Of a stretch of 64,000 bases of DNA, positions 42,222 to 50,624 are shown piece by piece. Location: positions 1,915,937-1,979,936 of the forward strand of contig NZ_VUNZ01000001.1 in NCBI RefSeq assembly GCF_008386505.1. The letters run 5' to 3'. Below the pieces are notes generated by a model. That model did not search any database. It was not told the DNA's origin and saw only the letters and a list, made by a program, of their open reading frames with translations. This DNA is from Chryseobacterium sediminis (lineage in GTDB: Bacteria; Bacteroidota; Bacteroidia; Flavobacteriales; Weeksellaceae). The stretch's first letter is position 1. Each line of letters opens with the position of its first letter. The translations under genes and the position numbers were made by a program.

Positions 42222-43102
42222 AGATAGCAGCGATAGACATAGGGAGTAATGCAGCCCGCCTTCTTATCAATGAAGTTAAGATTAATAACAGAAAACCTGA
42301 ATTCATCAAACTCAACCTTCTCAGAATTCCTCTGAGACTGGGAATGGATGTTTTTACCATCGGAAAAATAGGTCCCGAAAGAGAAAAAATGGTTATTGAT
42401 TCCATGAAAATTTTCAGTGACCTGATGAAAATATACAAAGTAGATCATTACAGAGCCTGCGCTACCAGTGCTATGCGTGATGCTACCAATGGGAATGAAA
42501 TTATCGGACTCGTAAAGGAAACTTCCGGAATCAACATCGAAATTATTTCCGGTGATGAAGAAGCTACTCTGGTCTATGAAAATCATGTTGCAGAAGGGCT
42601 GGACAAAGAATTTGCCTATTTATACATTGACGTTGGAGGAGGTTCCACAGAACTTACTTTCTACGAAAACGGTAAAATGGTTTACGAAAAATCATTCAAT
42701 ATCGGAACCATACGTCTTCTTAACAATCTGGTTACCATGGACAACTGGAAAGAGATGAAGGATGAGATCAAGAAAAATATTGTCAGTAAAAAACCAATTG
42801 TAGCGATTGGATCAGGAGGAAATATCAACAAAGTATTCTCCATGAGCAAAACCAAAGACGGGAAACCAATGTCTTTGTCACATCTGAAAAAGGTGTATAA
42901 AGAATTCAATGAGCTGTCTGTGGAAGAAAGGATGACCAATTACAACCTTAGAGAAGACCGTGCCGATGTATTAGTACATGCCCTGAGCATTTTCAACAAT
43001 GTGATGTCATGGTCTGATATCAATAGGATCTTTGTTCCTAAAATATCTGTGGCAGACGGATTGATCCATAATATTTATAGTCAGTTACAGCACCGAAAGT
43101 AA
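42218..43102 (+). CDS. ppx: Exopolyphosphatase / GppA-type phosphatase
   Basis: Releases phosphate from polyphosphate ends or from pppGpp. The 294-residue protein is the short, two-domain form of the Ppx/GppA family and belongs to the ASKHA ATPase-fold. Motifs include AAIDIGSNAARLLI, CATSAMRDATNGNEI, ISGDEEATLVYENHV, YIDVGGGSTELTFYENG and GSGGNINKVFSM. It lacks the C-terminal HD-type domain of E. coli Ppx, as usual for short members. Its ATG overlaps the ppk1 stop. Confidence 0.94.
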   Translation: MKIAAIDIGSNAARLLINEVKINNRKPEFIKLNLLRIPLRLGMDVFTIGKIGPEREKMVIDSMKIFSDLMKIYKVDHYRACATSAMRDATNGNEIIGLVKETSGINIEIISGDEEATLVYENHVAEGLDKEFAYLYIDVGGGSTELTFYENGKMVYEKSFNIGTIRLLNNLVTMDNWKEMKDEIKKNIVSKKPIVAIGSGGNINKVFSMSKTKDGKPMSLSHLKKVYKEFNELSVEERMTNYNLREDRADVLVHALSIFNNVMSWSDINRIFVPKISVADGLIHNIYSQLQHRK

Positions 43103-43123
43103 CAACAAAAATAACAATATTGT

Positions 43124-43152
43124 AAACCAGCCTTTGAGCTGGTTTTATTTTT
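43124..43152 (+). terminator. Terminator of ppk1-ppx
   Basis: AAACCAGC (43124-43131), loop CTTTGA, GCTGGTTT (43138-43145), then TATTTTTG. Confidence 0.82.
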
Positions 43153-43169
43153 GAGAGCAACTTCCAGCC

Positions 43170-43204
43170 TTGTCATTGCGAGGAGCAACGCAACGAAGCA
43201 ATCT
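43170..43204 (+). repeat. Interspersed repeat of the ATTGCGAGGAGC..GAAGCAAT type
   Basis: The stretch TTGTCATTGCGAGGAGC followed by AACGCAACGAAGCAATCT is a palindrome-like element of a kind scattered through many bacterial genomes. The outer ATTGC/GCAAT can pair. Together with the hairpin 25 bp on, it fills the 285-bp gap 43103-43387, which otherwise holds no gene. Confidence 0.7.
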
Positions 43205-43229
43205 CTATGTTCTCCCGTGCTATTAAGTT

Positions 43230-43243
43230 TTGGCTAAAGCCAA
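43230..43243. repeat. Small palindrome, GGCTAAAGCC type
   Basis: TTGGCT-AA-AGCCAA hairpin. Similar GGCTAAAGCC palindromes recur as interspersed repeats in Chryseobacterium genomes, as I recall; only one copy is in this window. Confidence 0.5.
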
Positions 43244-43387
43244 TGTGATTCATTTATTTTCAGATGGATTAAAAACTACCCCTATTAAATTTTAAAACAA
43301 ACATCTTTTATCTTTTAATAAAATTTTCTGAATTTTTTAAAGTAAAACATCATCCTCATTCGTCATACAACTATCAATAGCAAAGCA

Positions 43388-44041
43388 ATGACCCCAATCA
43401 AAATAATTCTTACAGGAGCTACAGGGATGGTAGGCGAAGGTGTTTTAATGGAATGTCTTGAGAATCCCAATGTTTCTGAAATCCTGAGTATAAGCAGAAA
43501 ACCTTCTGGAAAATCGCACCCTAAACTGAAAGAATACCTTGTTCCGGACTTTTTATCCATAGACCTTCATGATGAAAAACTGAAGGGCTATGATGCCTGT
43601 TTTTTCTGTGCGGGAATCAGCAGCATAGGGATGAATGAAGAAGATTACACCAAGATCACTTACGATACAACCCTACACTTTGCAAAAGCCGTTTTAAACC
43701 AAAATCCGGATATGGTTTTTAACTATGTTTCAGGGGCAAGTACAGACAGTACAGAGAGTGGAAAAATAATGTGGGCAAGGGTAAAAGGCAAAACGGAAAA
43801 TGATTTGAAAAAGATGAATTTCAAAGGGGCCTACAATTTTCGTCCCGGATTTATGAAACCAGTTGATGGTCAATTGAATGTAAAATGGTTTTTTAAACCT
43901 TTTATTTGGATTTTTCCTGTATTTTTTCAATCAAAATCATTAACTTTACATGAAGTGGGTAGAGCAATGATCAATGTGACACAAAAAGGGTACCCTACAT
44001 CTACTTTAGAAATTAGAGATATTAAAAATTTAGCGATATGA
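43388..44041 (+). CDS. NAD(P)-binding Rossmann-fold protein (NmrA/epimerase-like)
   Basis: A 217-residue short-form member of the atypical SDR group. The dinucleotide motif is LTGATGMVGEGVLMECLEN (GxxGxxG, about 8-14), followed by SISRKPSG and FFCAGISSIG. A later region reads NYVSGASTDSTESGKIMWARVKGKTENDLKK, where Ser and Lys stand in the usual catalytic places without a clear Tyr-x-x-x-Lys, and YNFRPGFMKP follows. Related proteins act as oxidoreductases or nucleotide sensors. It overlaps the tiny membrane-protein gene by four bases (ATGA). Confidence 0.85.
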   Translation: MTPIKIILTGATGMVGEGVLMECLENPNVSEILSISRKPSGKSHPKLKEYLVPDFLSIDLHDEKLKGYDACFFCAGISSIGMNEEDYTKITYDTTLHFAKAVLNQNPDMVFNYVSGASTDSTESGKIMWARVKGKTENDLKKMNFKGAYNFRPGFMKPVDGQLNVKWFFKPFIWIFPVFFQSKSLTLHEVGRAMINVTQKGYPTSTLEIRDIKNLAI

Positions 44042-44187
44042 GAGACATGTTAAGAAGAATTGTTCTGGTTATTTTTGTACTCTTGCTTGTGACTGCTGTT
44101 TCAGGATATTTTTATATGCAGAAACATCCATTAGAAGGGAATAAGTCTGGAACAATTTTAAATTTTTCCGGAAAATCAGGTAAATAA
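44038..44187 (+). CDS. Small single-span membrane protein
   Basis: A 49-residue protein: MRDMLRRIVL, one hydrophobic helix (IVLVIFVLLLVTAVSGYFYM) and a short polar tail (HPLEGNKSGTILNFSGKSGK). Its ATG overlaps the stop of the Rossmann-protein gene as ATGA, which argues that it is translated. No family is recognised. The tail would face the periplasm by the positive-inside rule. Confidence 0.6.
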   Translation: MRDMLRRIVLVIFVLLLVTAVSGYFYMQKHPLEGNKSGTILNFSGKSGK

Positions 44188-44327
44188 ATACATCCTTTAC
44201 GCCCTCATTCAAACATTTTTTTATCTTTTATTGGAAAGAAACGTATTTTTTAAACATTTCTTAAAATTCCATTAAAATAGTTGCGAAACATAAAGTTCAT
44301 TTTTGCATTTATCTAATTGAAGTAAAA

Positions 44328-47300
44328 ATGATCAACAACTACCTATTAAAAGGATCTGTGATTGCCGCATTCTTTTTTCAGAGCGGTCTTTTCGGACAGA
44401 CACTGATTCATTACTGGAATTTTAACAACAATACTTCTGCTGCCACCATTACCACACCATCTTCTACTATGGTGAATGGTTCTCTTACGGCTATAGCAGG
44501 AGGTACAAGTGTAATAGATTTTGCTGGTGGTACCGGACAGAATTTTAGCGATGAAAATTTAAATGCCAGAAATGGGGATGCATCTGGAACTCATCTAAGA
44601 TTCAATAATCCAATTGGAGGAGGATTACAGTTTAATCTGCCTACCACAGGATACAGCAATGTTATTGTTAAATTTACCACCAGAAGATCCGGACAGGGAG
44701 CAGGTACTCAGACATGGTCTTATTCAACAGACGGAACTAATTTTGTACAGTTTCAGACCGTGAATCCTCAGGATGCCAATCCTCAGCTCGTTACTCTTGA
44801 TTTTTCTGCCATACAGGGAGCTAACAACAATCCCAATTTTAAGTTAAAGGTTGAATTCTCAGCAACAGGAGGCGGAACCGGAGGCAACAACCGTTTTGAT
44901 AATTTTACGGTAGATGCTACTCCTGCCGGAGGTGCTGATACGACTCCGCCAACAGTCACTTATCTTCCTGCTAATAATGTCAACAACGCTTCAACCACTG
45001 TAAACCCTACTCTTTCTTTTAATGAAAATATAAGATTAACAGATAATTCTGCGATCAACGATTCTAATGCACAAAACCTTATAGAGTTCCGTCTTGGAAA
45101 TGCTACAGGAACACAAATTCCTTTTACAACCACTTTCAGCAACAATACCATCACTGTAATCCCGACTTCGGGACTGATACCGGGACAAACTTATTATGTA
45201 GCACTTAAGCCCAATACTGTAGAAGATTTCAGTGATAATGGAGTTACTGCCATCACATCAAGTACTTTCACCACTGCCGGAACGACAATTTCTTTGGAGA
45301 AGAATTTTATTAAGGTTAATGAAAATGCAGGAAGTCTTGCACTAAAAATCAATATCACCAATCCTTCAACGGCTAGTGTAAATCTTGTGGTAAAACCGGC
45401 ACCTTTCAGTACAGCCAATGCCAGTGATTTTACATTAGCTAACCAGACCATTAATATTACTCCTTCTACAACAAGCTACACTGTTAATATTCCGATTATT
45501 GATGACACAGTGGCAGAACAGCAAGCCGAATATTTTGTAGTAAGCCTTGAAAATCCTACCGGAGCAACAATTTCCGGAGACAATTCTGCAACAGTTTATA
45601 TTGTCGATAATGATAAACCGGCACCGGTCCCTTCCCATCAGATCCAACTGAATTATCTCGGAAGCTTTGATCCTTCAGGAAATAATAACAGCTCTACGGA
45701 AATTGTGGTTCATGATGCATCCACTCAACGTTTATTTACGATAAGCTCCATTACAGATGTTTTTGACATTATTGATTTTAGTACTCCTGCCACTCCATCA
45801 GTCGTAAAAACAGTCAACATGGCTCCTTATGGCGGAATCACAAGTATTGCCGTAAAAAACGGAATTATCGCAGCTGCCTCTCCGAATACCAATCCTCAGC
45901 AAAACGGTTCTGTAGTATTCTTTGATATTAACGGAAACTTTCTGAAACAGGTAAATGTAGGAGCTTTACCGGATATGATCACCTTCTCCCCTGACGGGAC
46001 AAAAGTTGTTACCGCTAATGAAGGGGAACCTAATGATGCTTACACCATAGATCCCGAAGGAACAATAAGTATCATTGATATTTCCGGAGGTATCGGAAAC
46101 CTTACGCAAAGTAATGTAACAACTCTTAATTTTAACAGTTTTGATTCTCAACTTGCTGCATTAACAGCTACAGGTTTAAGAAAAGTAAGAAACAACAATA
46201 CTCTTTCTCAGGATCTGGAACCTGAATATGTTACCATCAGTGCAGACAGTCAGAAAGCATGGGTAACGCTTCAGGAGAACAATGCTGTCGCTGAAATTAA
46301 TCTGGCAACGAAAACCATCACAGGAATCTGGGGATTAGGTAAAAAAGACATGAGCCTTCCGGGCAATGGTTTTGATGCTTCGGACAATAATGGAGAGGTT
46401 TTGATTGCCAATTGGCCTGTAAAAGCCTATTATGTTCCGGATGCAGTACAGAATTATAAGGTAGGAAATACTCATTATATTGTGACAGCCAATGAAGGAG
46501 ATGAAAAGGATCTTTCAGGATACAGCGAAAGAACGACTGTAGGAGCAAACGGCTATATTTTAGATCCTGTACTTTTCCCGAATTCAAGTATTTTAAAGGC
46601 TTCTTATAATCTGGGAAGATTCAGGGTTTCATCTGCTACAGGAAATACAGACGGAGATGCAGAGTTTGAAGAAATGGCTGCTTTAGGAGCGCGCTCATTC
46701 TCTATTTTCAACACAGACACCAAACAGATTGTCTATGACAGTGGAGATCAGTTTGAAAGATATATTGCTGCTAATCATCCGTTAATTTTCAATGCAGATA
46801 ATGAATCCAACGGTGCTAAAAACAGAAGCCACGCCAAAGGTCCTGAACCGGAAGGTGTGGCATTAGGAAACATTAACGGACAGACCTATGCTTTCATCAC
46901 ACTGGAAAGAACCGGAGGGGTTATGGTGTATAATATCACAGATCCTAACAACCCTACTTTCACAGATTATAAACATTCCCGTTCTACTTCAGCATATGGA
47001 GGTGACAACGGCCCTGAAGGAATTATCTATATTGCTCCCGAGAATACAACAACCAATAAAGGGTATGTAATTATTGCCAACGAGATCAGTGGAACTTTAT
47101 CTATGTATGAAGTAGCGATGCCGGCTACGCTTGGAACTGGTGAAACAAAAGCTGAACAGGCCACCTTCAACGTATTCCCAAATCCTGTAAACAAAGGAAA
47201 TACACTTTACTTCAACAGAAAACAGGATTACGAATTGTATGATATGTCCGGAAAATTAATTGGAAAAGAGAAAAATGCTTTAACCATAAGCACATCTAAT

Positions 47301-47366
47301 CTTTCTACCGGGGTTTATCTTGTAAAAACTTCAGAAGGACAGATAAAAAGAATTATTATAAAGTAA
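44328..47366 (+). CDS. Large secreted choice-of-anchor I protein with T9SS signal
   Basis: A 1012-residue exported protein. Order: signal peptide (1-24); lectin-like jelly-roll domain (about 25-195, LIHYWNFNNN to FDNFTVDA); Ig-like domain of the SbsA type (about 203-315, DTTPPTVTYLPANN); Calx-beta domain (about 318-432, KVNENAGSLALKINI to ATVYIVDND); a long beta-propeller-like choice-of-anchor I domain (about 440-925, with ITFSPDGTKVVTANEGEPND, YIVTANEGDEKD, EGVALGNINGQTYAFITLERTGG); and a type-A T9SS domain (about 940-1012, FNVFPNPVNKGNTLYF to GQIKRIIIK). Related proteins are linked with phosphatases or esterases, but no catalytic residues can be named. It has a weak promoter (TTG at 44281) and a terminator. 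Confidence 0.88.
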   Translation: MINNYLLKGSVIAAFFFQSGLFGQTLIHYWNFNNNTSAATITTPSSTMVNGSLTAIAGGTSVIDFAGGTGQNFSDENLNARNGDASGTHLRFNNPIGGGLQFNLPTTGYSNVIVKFTTRRSGQGAGTQTWSYSTDGTNFVQFQTVNPQDANPQLVTLDFSAIQGANNNPNFKLKVEFSATGGGTGGNNRFDNFTVDATPAGGADTTPPTVTYLPANNVNNASTTVNPTLSFNENIRLTDNSAINDSNAQNLIEFRLGNATGTQIPFTTTFSNNTITVIPTSGLIPGQTYYVALKPNTVEDFSDNGVTAITSSTFTTAGTTISLEKNFIKVNENAGSLALKINITNPSTASVNLVVKPAPFSTANASDFTLANQTINITPSTTSYTVNIPIIDDTVAEQQAEYFVVSLENPTGATISGDNSATVYIVDNDKPAPVPSHQIQLNYLGSFDPSGNNNSSTEIVVHDASTQRLFTISSITDVFDIIDFSTPATPSVVKTVNMAPYGGITSIAVKNGIIAAASPNTNPQQNGSVVFFDINGNFLKQVNVGALPDMITFSPDGTKVVTANEGEPNDAYTIDPEGTISIIDISGGIGNLTQSNVTTLNFNSFDSQLAALTATGLRKVRNNNTLSQDLEPEYVTISADSQKAWVTLQENNAVAEINLATKTITGIWGLGKKDMSLPGNGFDASDNNGEVLIANWPVKAYYVPDAVQNYKVGNTHYIVTANEGDEKDLSGYSERTTVGANGYILDPVLFPNSSILKASYNLGRFRVSSATGNTDGDAEFEEMAALGARSFSIFNTDTKQIVYDSGDQFERYIAANHPLIFNADNESNGAKNRSHAKGPEPEGVALGNINGQTYAFITLERTGGVMVYNITDPNNPTFTDYKHSRSTSAYGGDNGPEGIIYIAPENTTTNKGYVIIANEISGTLSMYEVAMPATLGTGETKAEQATFNVFPNPVNKGNTLYFNRKQDYELYDMSGKLIGKEKNALTISTSNLSTGVYLVKTSEGQIKRIIIK

Positions 47367-47387
47367 AATATAATATTTAGTTGATTG

Positions 47388-47416
47388 AAAAGGCTTCGGA
47401 TTTCCGGAGCTTTTTT
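47388..47416 (+). terminator. Terminator of the choice-of-anchor I gene
   Basis: AAAGGCTTCGG / CCGGAGCTTTT stem with two G-U pairs and a 4-nt loop, then TTTTTT. Confidence 0.82.
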
Positions 47417-47536
47417 GTTGTTGGGAAATTAGGATCAACTAAAATATAAAACTCATTATTTAAGATGATTTAACTTTTAAAATGTGTGAAAAAATCATTT
47501 TATTTCTATATTTACCTTTAACAAACCAAATTCACA

Positions 47537-47929
47537 ATGAAAAATATTAAGACAGTAGGAATCCTGGCTATCCTGTTATTGGGAACAGGTACTGCTTTTT
47601 CACAATCAAGAAAAACAGAATCTACAAAAGGGGTAGAAAAAACAGACAATGATAAGATTGTACAGGTAGAAGGCGTAGGCCACAAACTCAATTATACACT
47701 TAACGGAGGAATTGCTGAAGTAGAAGGCGGTGATAATACCGTAACGATCAAAGGAAGTGCAAAAAAGATTGCTGTCTCAGGGACAGGCAACAAGGTATAC
47801 ATTGACAAAGTGGATAAAGTAACGATAGAAGGTGGTGGGAATGTTGTCTACTACCGTACTGCCGGAACAAAATCAGGAAAACCTGATGTTTCTATTACCG
47901 GAGTTGGAAATAAAGTTGTAAAACAATAG
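47537..47929 (+). CDS. DUF3060-type exported protein
   Basis: A 130-residue protein with a signal peptide (about 1-22, ILLLGTGTAFSQ) and a repetitive beta-rich body. Short repeats of the type GGDNTVTIKG, GTGNKVYIDK, GGGNVVYYR and GVGNKVVKQ suggest a right-handed coil of stacked strands, which is the pattern of DUF3060. Location is probably periplasmic or surface. It is followed after 14 bp by the barstar-domain gene. No function is known for the family. Confidence 0.82.
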   Translation: MKNIKTVGILAILLLGTGTAFSQSRKTESTKGVEKTDNDKIVQVEGVGHKLNYTLNGGIAEVEGGDNTVTIKGSAKKIAVSGTGNKVYIDKVDKVTIEGGGNVVYYRTAGTKSGKPDVSITGVGNKVVKQ

Positions 47930-47943
47930 AGATATTTAGCTGC

Positions 47944-48651
47944 ATGTTTGGATTTGCATTAGACACAGGGAACGATCCTGAAATCATCACATTAATAGAT
48001 CAGGTAAAAAATATTGAAGGACCTTATCCTATTGCTTATAAAAAAGTTAGGCTGGTAAATGTTCATAACATTTCCAGCCTTATTTCTGCTGTTGAAAGTT
48101 CATCTAAAATGCATCAAAACAATGGTTTCATTTGTAAACTTGATCAACAAAACAATATTATATCAAACACTTTTATCAGCAATATTAAAATAAGCAAATC
48201 CAAAAAAAATATTATTCTAACCGGTCTTGCATGGACGAATCCAAAAGGGTATCAAAAAGCTCTGGATATGAGACTTAATAATGGATTTATTGAAAAGAAT
48301 ATCTGGAAAAGTTTCAGAAAAGATGAACTGCAGGGATGGCTTGTTCATGCTTTACATTTCCGTAATCCTAAAATAAACAGGGAAAATATCAACATTCAGA
48401 TTGATGGAAATGAATTCCATAGCTTGGATGGTTTTTACTGCACATTAGGAGAGGAAATCCATGGAGTTTCAGGATATTTCGGACGTAATTTATACGCATT
48501 ATATGATTGTCTCCGTGGAGATTTCGGAGTAAAATCCATTTCAGAACTGAATTGGCTTAATCATAAAAGAAGTAAAAAGTTATTGAAAACAAAATTCACG
48601 GAAATACTGGAAATTTTTGAAGAATATAATATTAAAGTTTTATTGAATTAA
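47944..48651 (+). CDS. Barstar-domain protein with N-terminal extension
   Basis: A 235-residue cytoplasmic protein. The C-terminal part (about 150-233) is a barstar (barnase-inhibitor) fold: INIQIDGNEFHSLDGFYCTLGEE, then GYFGRNLYALYDCL (177-190) and a closing helix and strand. In the helix that blocks barnase, Asp39 of barstar is kept as Asp188, Asn33 as Asn182, while Asp35 is Tyr184 and Trp38 is Tyr187. The N-terminal 145 residues are an unrecognised domain. Such proteins usually neutralise a ribonuclease toxin, but no toxin gene is adjacent, so it may be an orphan immunity protein or a regulator of a cellular RNase. Confidence 0.82.
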   Translation: MFGFALDTGNDPEIITLIDQVKNIEGPYPIAYKKVRLVNVHNISSLISAVESSSKMHQNNGFICKLDQQNNIISNTFISNIKISKSKKNIILTGLAWTNPKGYQKALDMRLNNGFIEKNIWKSFRKDELQGWLVHALHFRNPKINRENINIQIDGNEFHSLDGFYCTLGEEIHGVSGYFGRNLYALYDCLRGDFGVKSISELNWLNHKRSKKLLKTKFTEILEIFEEYNIKVLLN

Positions 48652-48746
48652 CTTCGTCAAAATTTCAATTATTCCTTTAAAATATAAACTTCCTCCATAA
48701 TTCTATAACATTGCGGCAGATATTCATTTTAATTTTATCCCGCGAA

Positions 48747-49154
48747 ATGAAAAGAGTCTTTCACATACTGTTTCTCCTCCTATACATCGTGGTTTCCTCA
48801 GGGTTTACAACCAGCAGGCACGTATGTAAGGGAAATTCAAGTGAGATCCATGTAGGGCTGAAAAAGCTTTCTGATCTGGATTGTCCAAAATGTAAGGCCA
48901 ATAAACAGAAAAATCATAGCGGATGCTGTAAACTGGAAGTCAAAAAAATCTGCAAAGAAGATAATCTTCCACATTCTTACAAAAACTCTCCGGTTAAGTT
49001 TCTATCAGCTTCCATTCCGTATTATACCTTAGGAACTGTATTTGAGCAGGCAGCAGTTCTTGATCCTGAAAACCATACCTTCTATTTTGATCCTTCAAAA
49101 TACCATCTCAATTATCCTTCCCTTTTCATCCTTCATTGCGTTTATAGAATTTAG
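48747..49154 (+). CDS. HYC_CC_PP-like cysteine-rich exported protein
   Basis: A 135-residue protein with a hydrophobic N-terminus (about 3-19) and eight cysteines or histidine-cysteine motifs in the mature part: RHVCKGN, DCPKCKANK, HSGCCKLEVKKIC. It resembles the Bacteroidota HYC_CC_PP family that precedes heavy-metal RND efflux genes; HVC here replaces HYC. A TTG at 48711 would extend it, but 48747 gives a proper signal. It lies 70 bp before the TolC gene in the same direction, so it probably belongs to the efflux operon, perhaps as a metal-binding periplasmic protein. Confidence 0.72.
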   Translation: MKRVFHILFLLLYIVVSSGFTTSRHVCKGNSSEIHVGLKKLSDLDCPKCKANKQKNHSGCCKLEVKKICKEDNLPHSYKNSPVKFLSASIPYYTLGTVFEQAAVLDPENHTFYFDPSKYHLNYPSLFILHCVYRI

Positions 49155-49224
49155 AATAGATTGAATCATATGATGATCCCGATCGGGACAATTATTTTTC
49201 AATTTTTAATTCTAAATATATCCT

Positions 49225-50610
49225 ATGAATTTATCATTCAAAGCACTCATCTTATGGTTGGGCTGCCCTGCCCTATCCTTTGCCCAAATTACAGGTTTAG
49301 AGGAAGTATTACTAAGGGCAGAAAAAAATTACCAGTCCATCAAAAAAAAGGAAATCAATATACAGGCATCACAGGAAAGGCTTAAGCTTCAAAAGACTTA
49401 TTATCTCCCGGAAGTTACAGTTATGGCTCAGCAAAACTTTGGGACTATCAACGCTCAAAACGGTCCAATGTATAGTCAGGGTGGTCTTGGAGCAGCCTCA
49501 ACCTCTATGCCATTGGCAGAACAAAACTGGAATGCAGCATTTGGAAGTTTATACCTGGCCAACATCAACTGGAATGTCTATACTTTCGGAAAACTTAAAA
49601 CCAAAGAAAATGTAGAAACAGCTGACGTAGAACTTCAGAAAGCAGATTTGAATCAAGAGATTTTTCAGCATCAGATCAAAACAGCTGCAGTTTATTTTAA
49701 TCTTTTGGTGAGCCAGCGCCTTGAAAATGTACAGCATGAAAATCACAAGCGTTCCGAAGTTATCTATACCATTGCCAAAGCAAGAGCAGAAAGCGGTCTC
49801 ATTCCTGAAGTAGACGCTTCTCTGGCAAAAGCAGAGATGTCCAGTACACAAACTGCAATCATCAATGCCAATGATCACGTGCTGGAATACAATAAAAAGC
49901 TTTCAGACCTCCTGGTGGAAAATTTCACAGAATATCAACTGGATCATTATTTCAGCAAAAATATTCCTTCCTTTGTTCAGGAAAACTCATCTATTGAAAC
50001 TCATCCCAATATCCTTTTTATTAACGGACACATTAATAAAAGTAAAAAACAGGAAGCGTATTTAACGACAAACGGACTTCCTTCACTTTCTCTTTTTGGA
50101 GTATTTCAGGGACGTGGTTCCGGTTTCGGATGGAATTATGTACAGGATAATTCTGCTTTTTCACAATCTTATTTAAAAGGAATCGGGGTAGACAGAATGA
50201 ACTATATAGTGGGCTTTAACCTCAGCTGGAATCTCACCGATTTTTATAGAAACCAATCCAGAGTCAATGAACAGAAACTAATGACAAAAGCATTGGATTT
50301 TGATTATCAGCAGCTGCAGCAGGAACTTAATAATCAACAAAGTCTTTCTGAGCTGAAGTATAAAAATGCACTGGTAAAAGTAGCAGAATCCAAAATTCAG
50401 ATGGAAGCAGCAACGGACGCCTTTCATCAACAGAAAGCTTTGTATGAAAATGGGTTAACAACCATTGTAGACTTCACGCAGGCTCTGTATCTTCTGAATC
50501 AGGCTGAAATCAATTATGAGATTGCGCAAAACAATTCCTGGCAGGCTGTTGTACTCATTGCTGCTTCCCATGGAGATATTTCAATGATTACAAAAGCAAT
50601 TACCCACTAA
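49225..50610 (+). CDS. TolC-family outer-membrane efflux protein
   Basis: A 461-residue outer-membrane channel. Signal peptide about 1-21 (ALILWLGCPALSFAQ), then long alpha-helical coiled-coil stretches typical of TolC. Examples are EEVLLRAEKNYQSIKKKEINIQASQERLKLQK, VNWNVYTFGKLKTKENVETADVELQKADL and the related second half with LSWNLTDFYRNQSRVNEQKLMTKALDF. Two repeats of the beta-hairpin plus helix pair are visible. It is the exit channel for the RND pump encoded directly downstream (14 bp). Confidence 0.92.
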   Translation: MNLSFKALILWLGCPALSFAQITGLEEVLLRAEKNYQSIKKKEINIQASQERLKLQKTYYLPEVTVMAQQNFGTINAQNGPMYSQGGLGAASTSMPLAEQNWNAAFGSLYLANINWNVYTFGKLKTKENVETADVELQKADLNQEIFQHQIKTAAVYFNLLVSQRLENVQHENHKRSEVIYTIAKARAESGLIPEVDASLAKAEMSSTQTAIINANDHVLEYNKKLSDLLVENFTEYQLDHYFSKNIPSFVQENSSIETHPNILFINGHINKSKKQEAYLTTNGLPSLSLFGVFQGRGSGFGWNYVQDNSAFSQSYLKGIGVDRMNYIVGFNLSWNLTDFYRNQSRVNEQKLMTKALDFDYQQLQQELNNQQSLSELKYKNALVKVAESKIQMEAATDAFHQQKALYENGLTTIVDFTQALYLLNQAEINYEIAQNNSWQAVVLIAASHGDISMITKAITH

Positions 50611-50624
50611 CCAAAAATTTAAAC

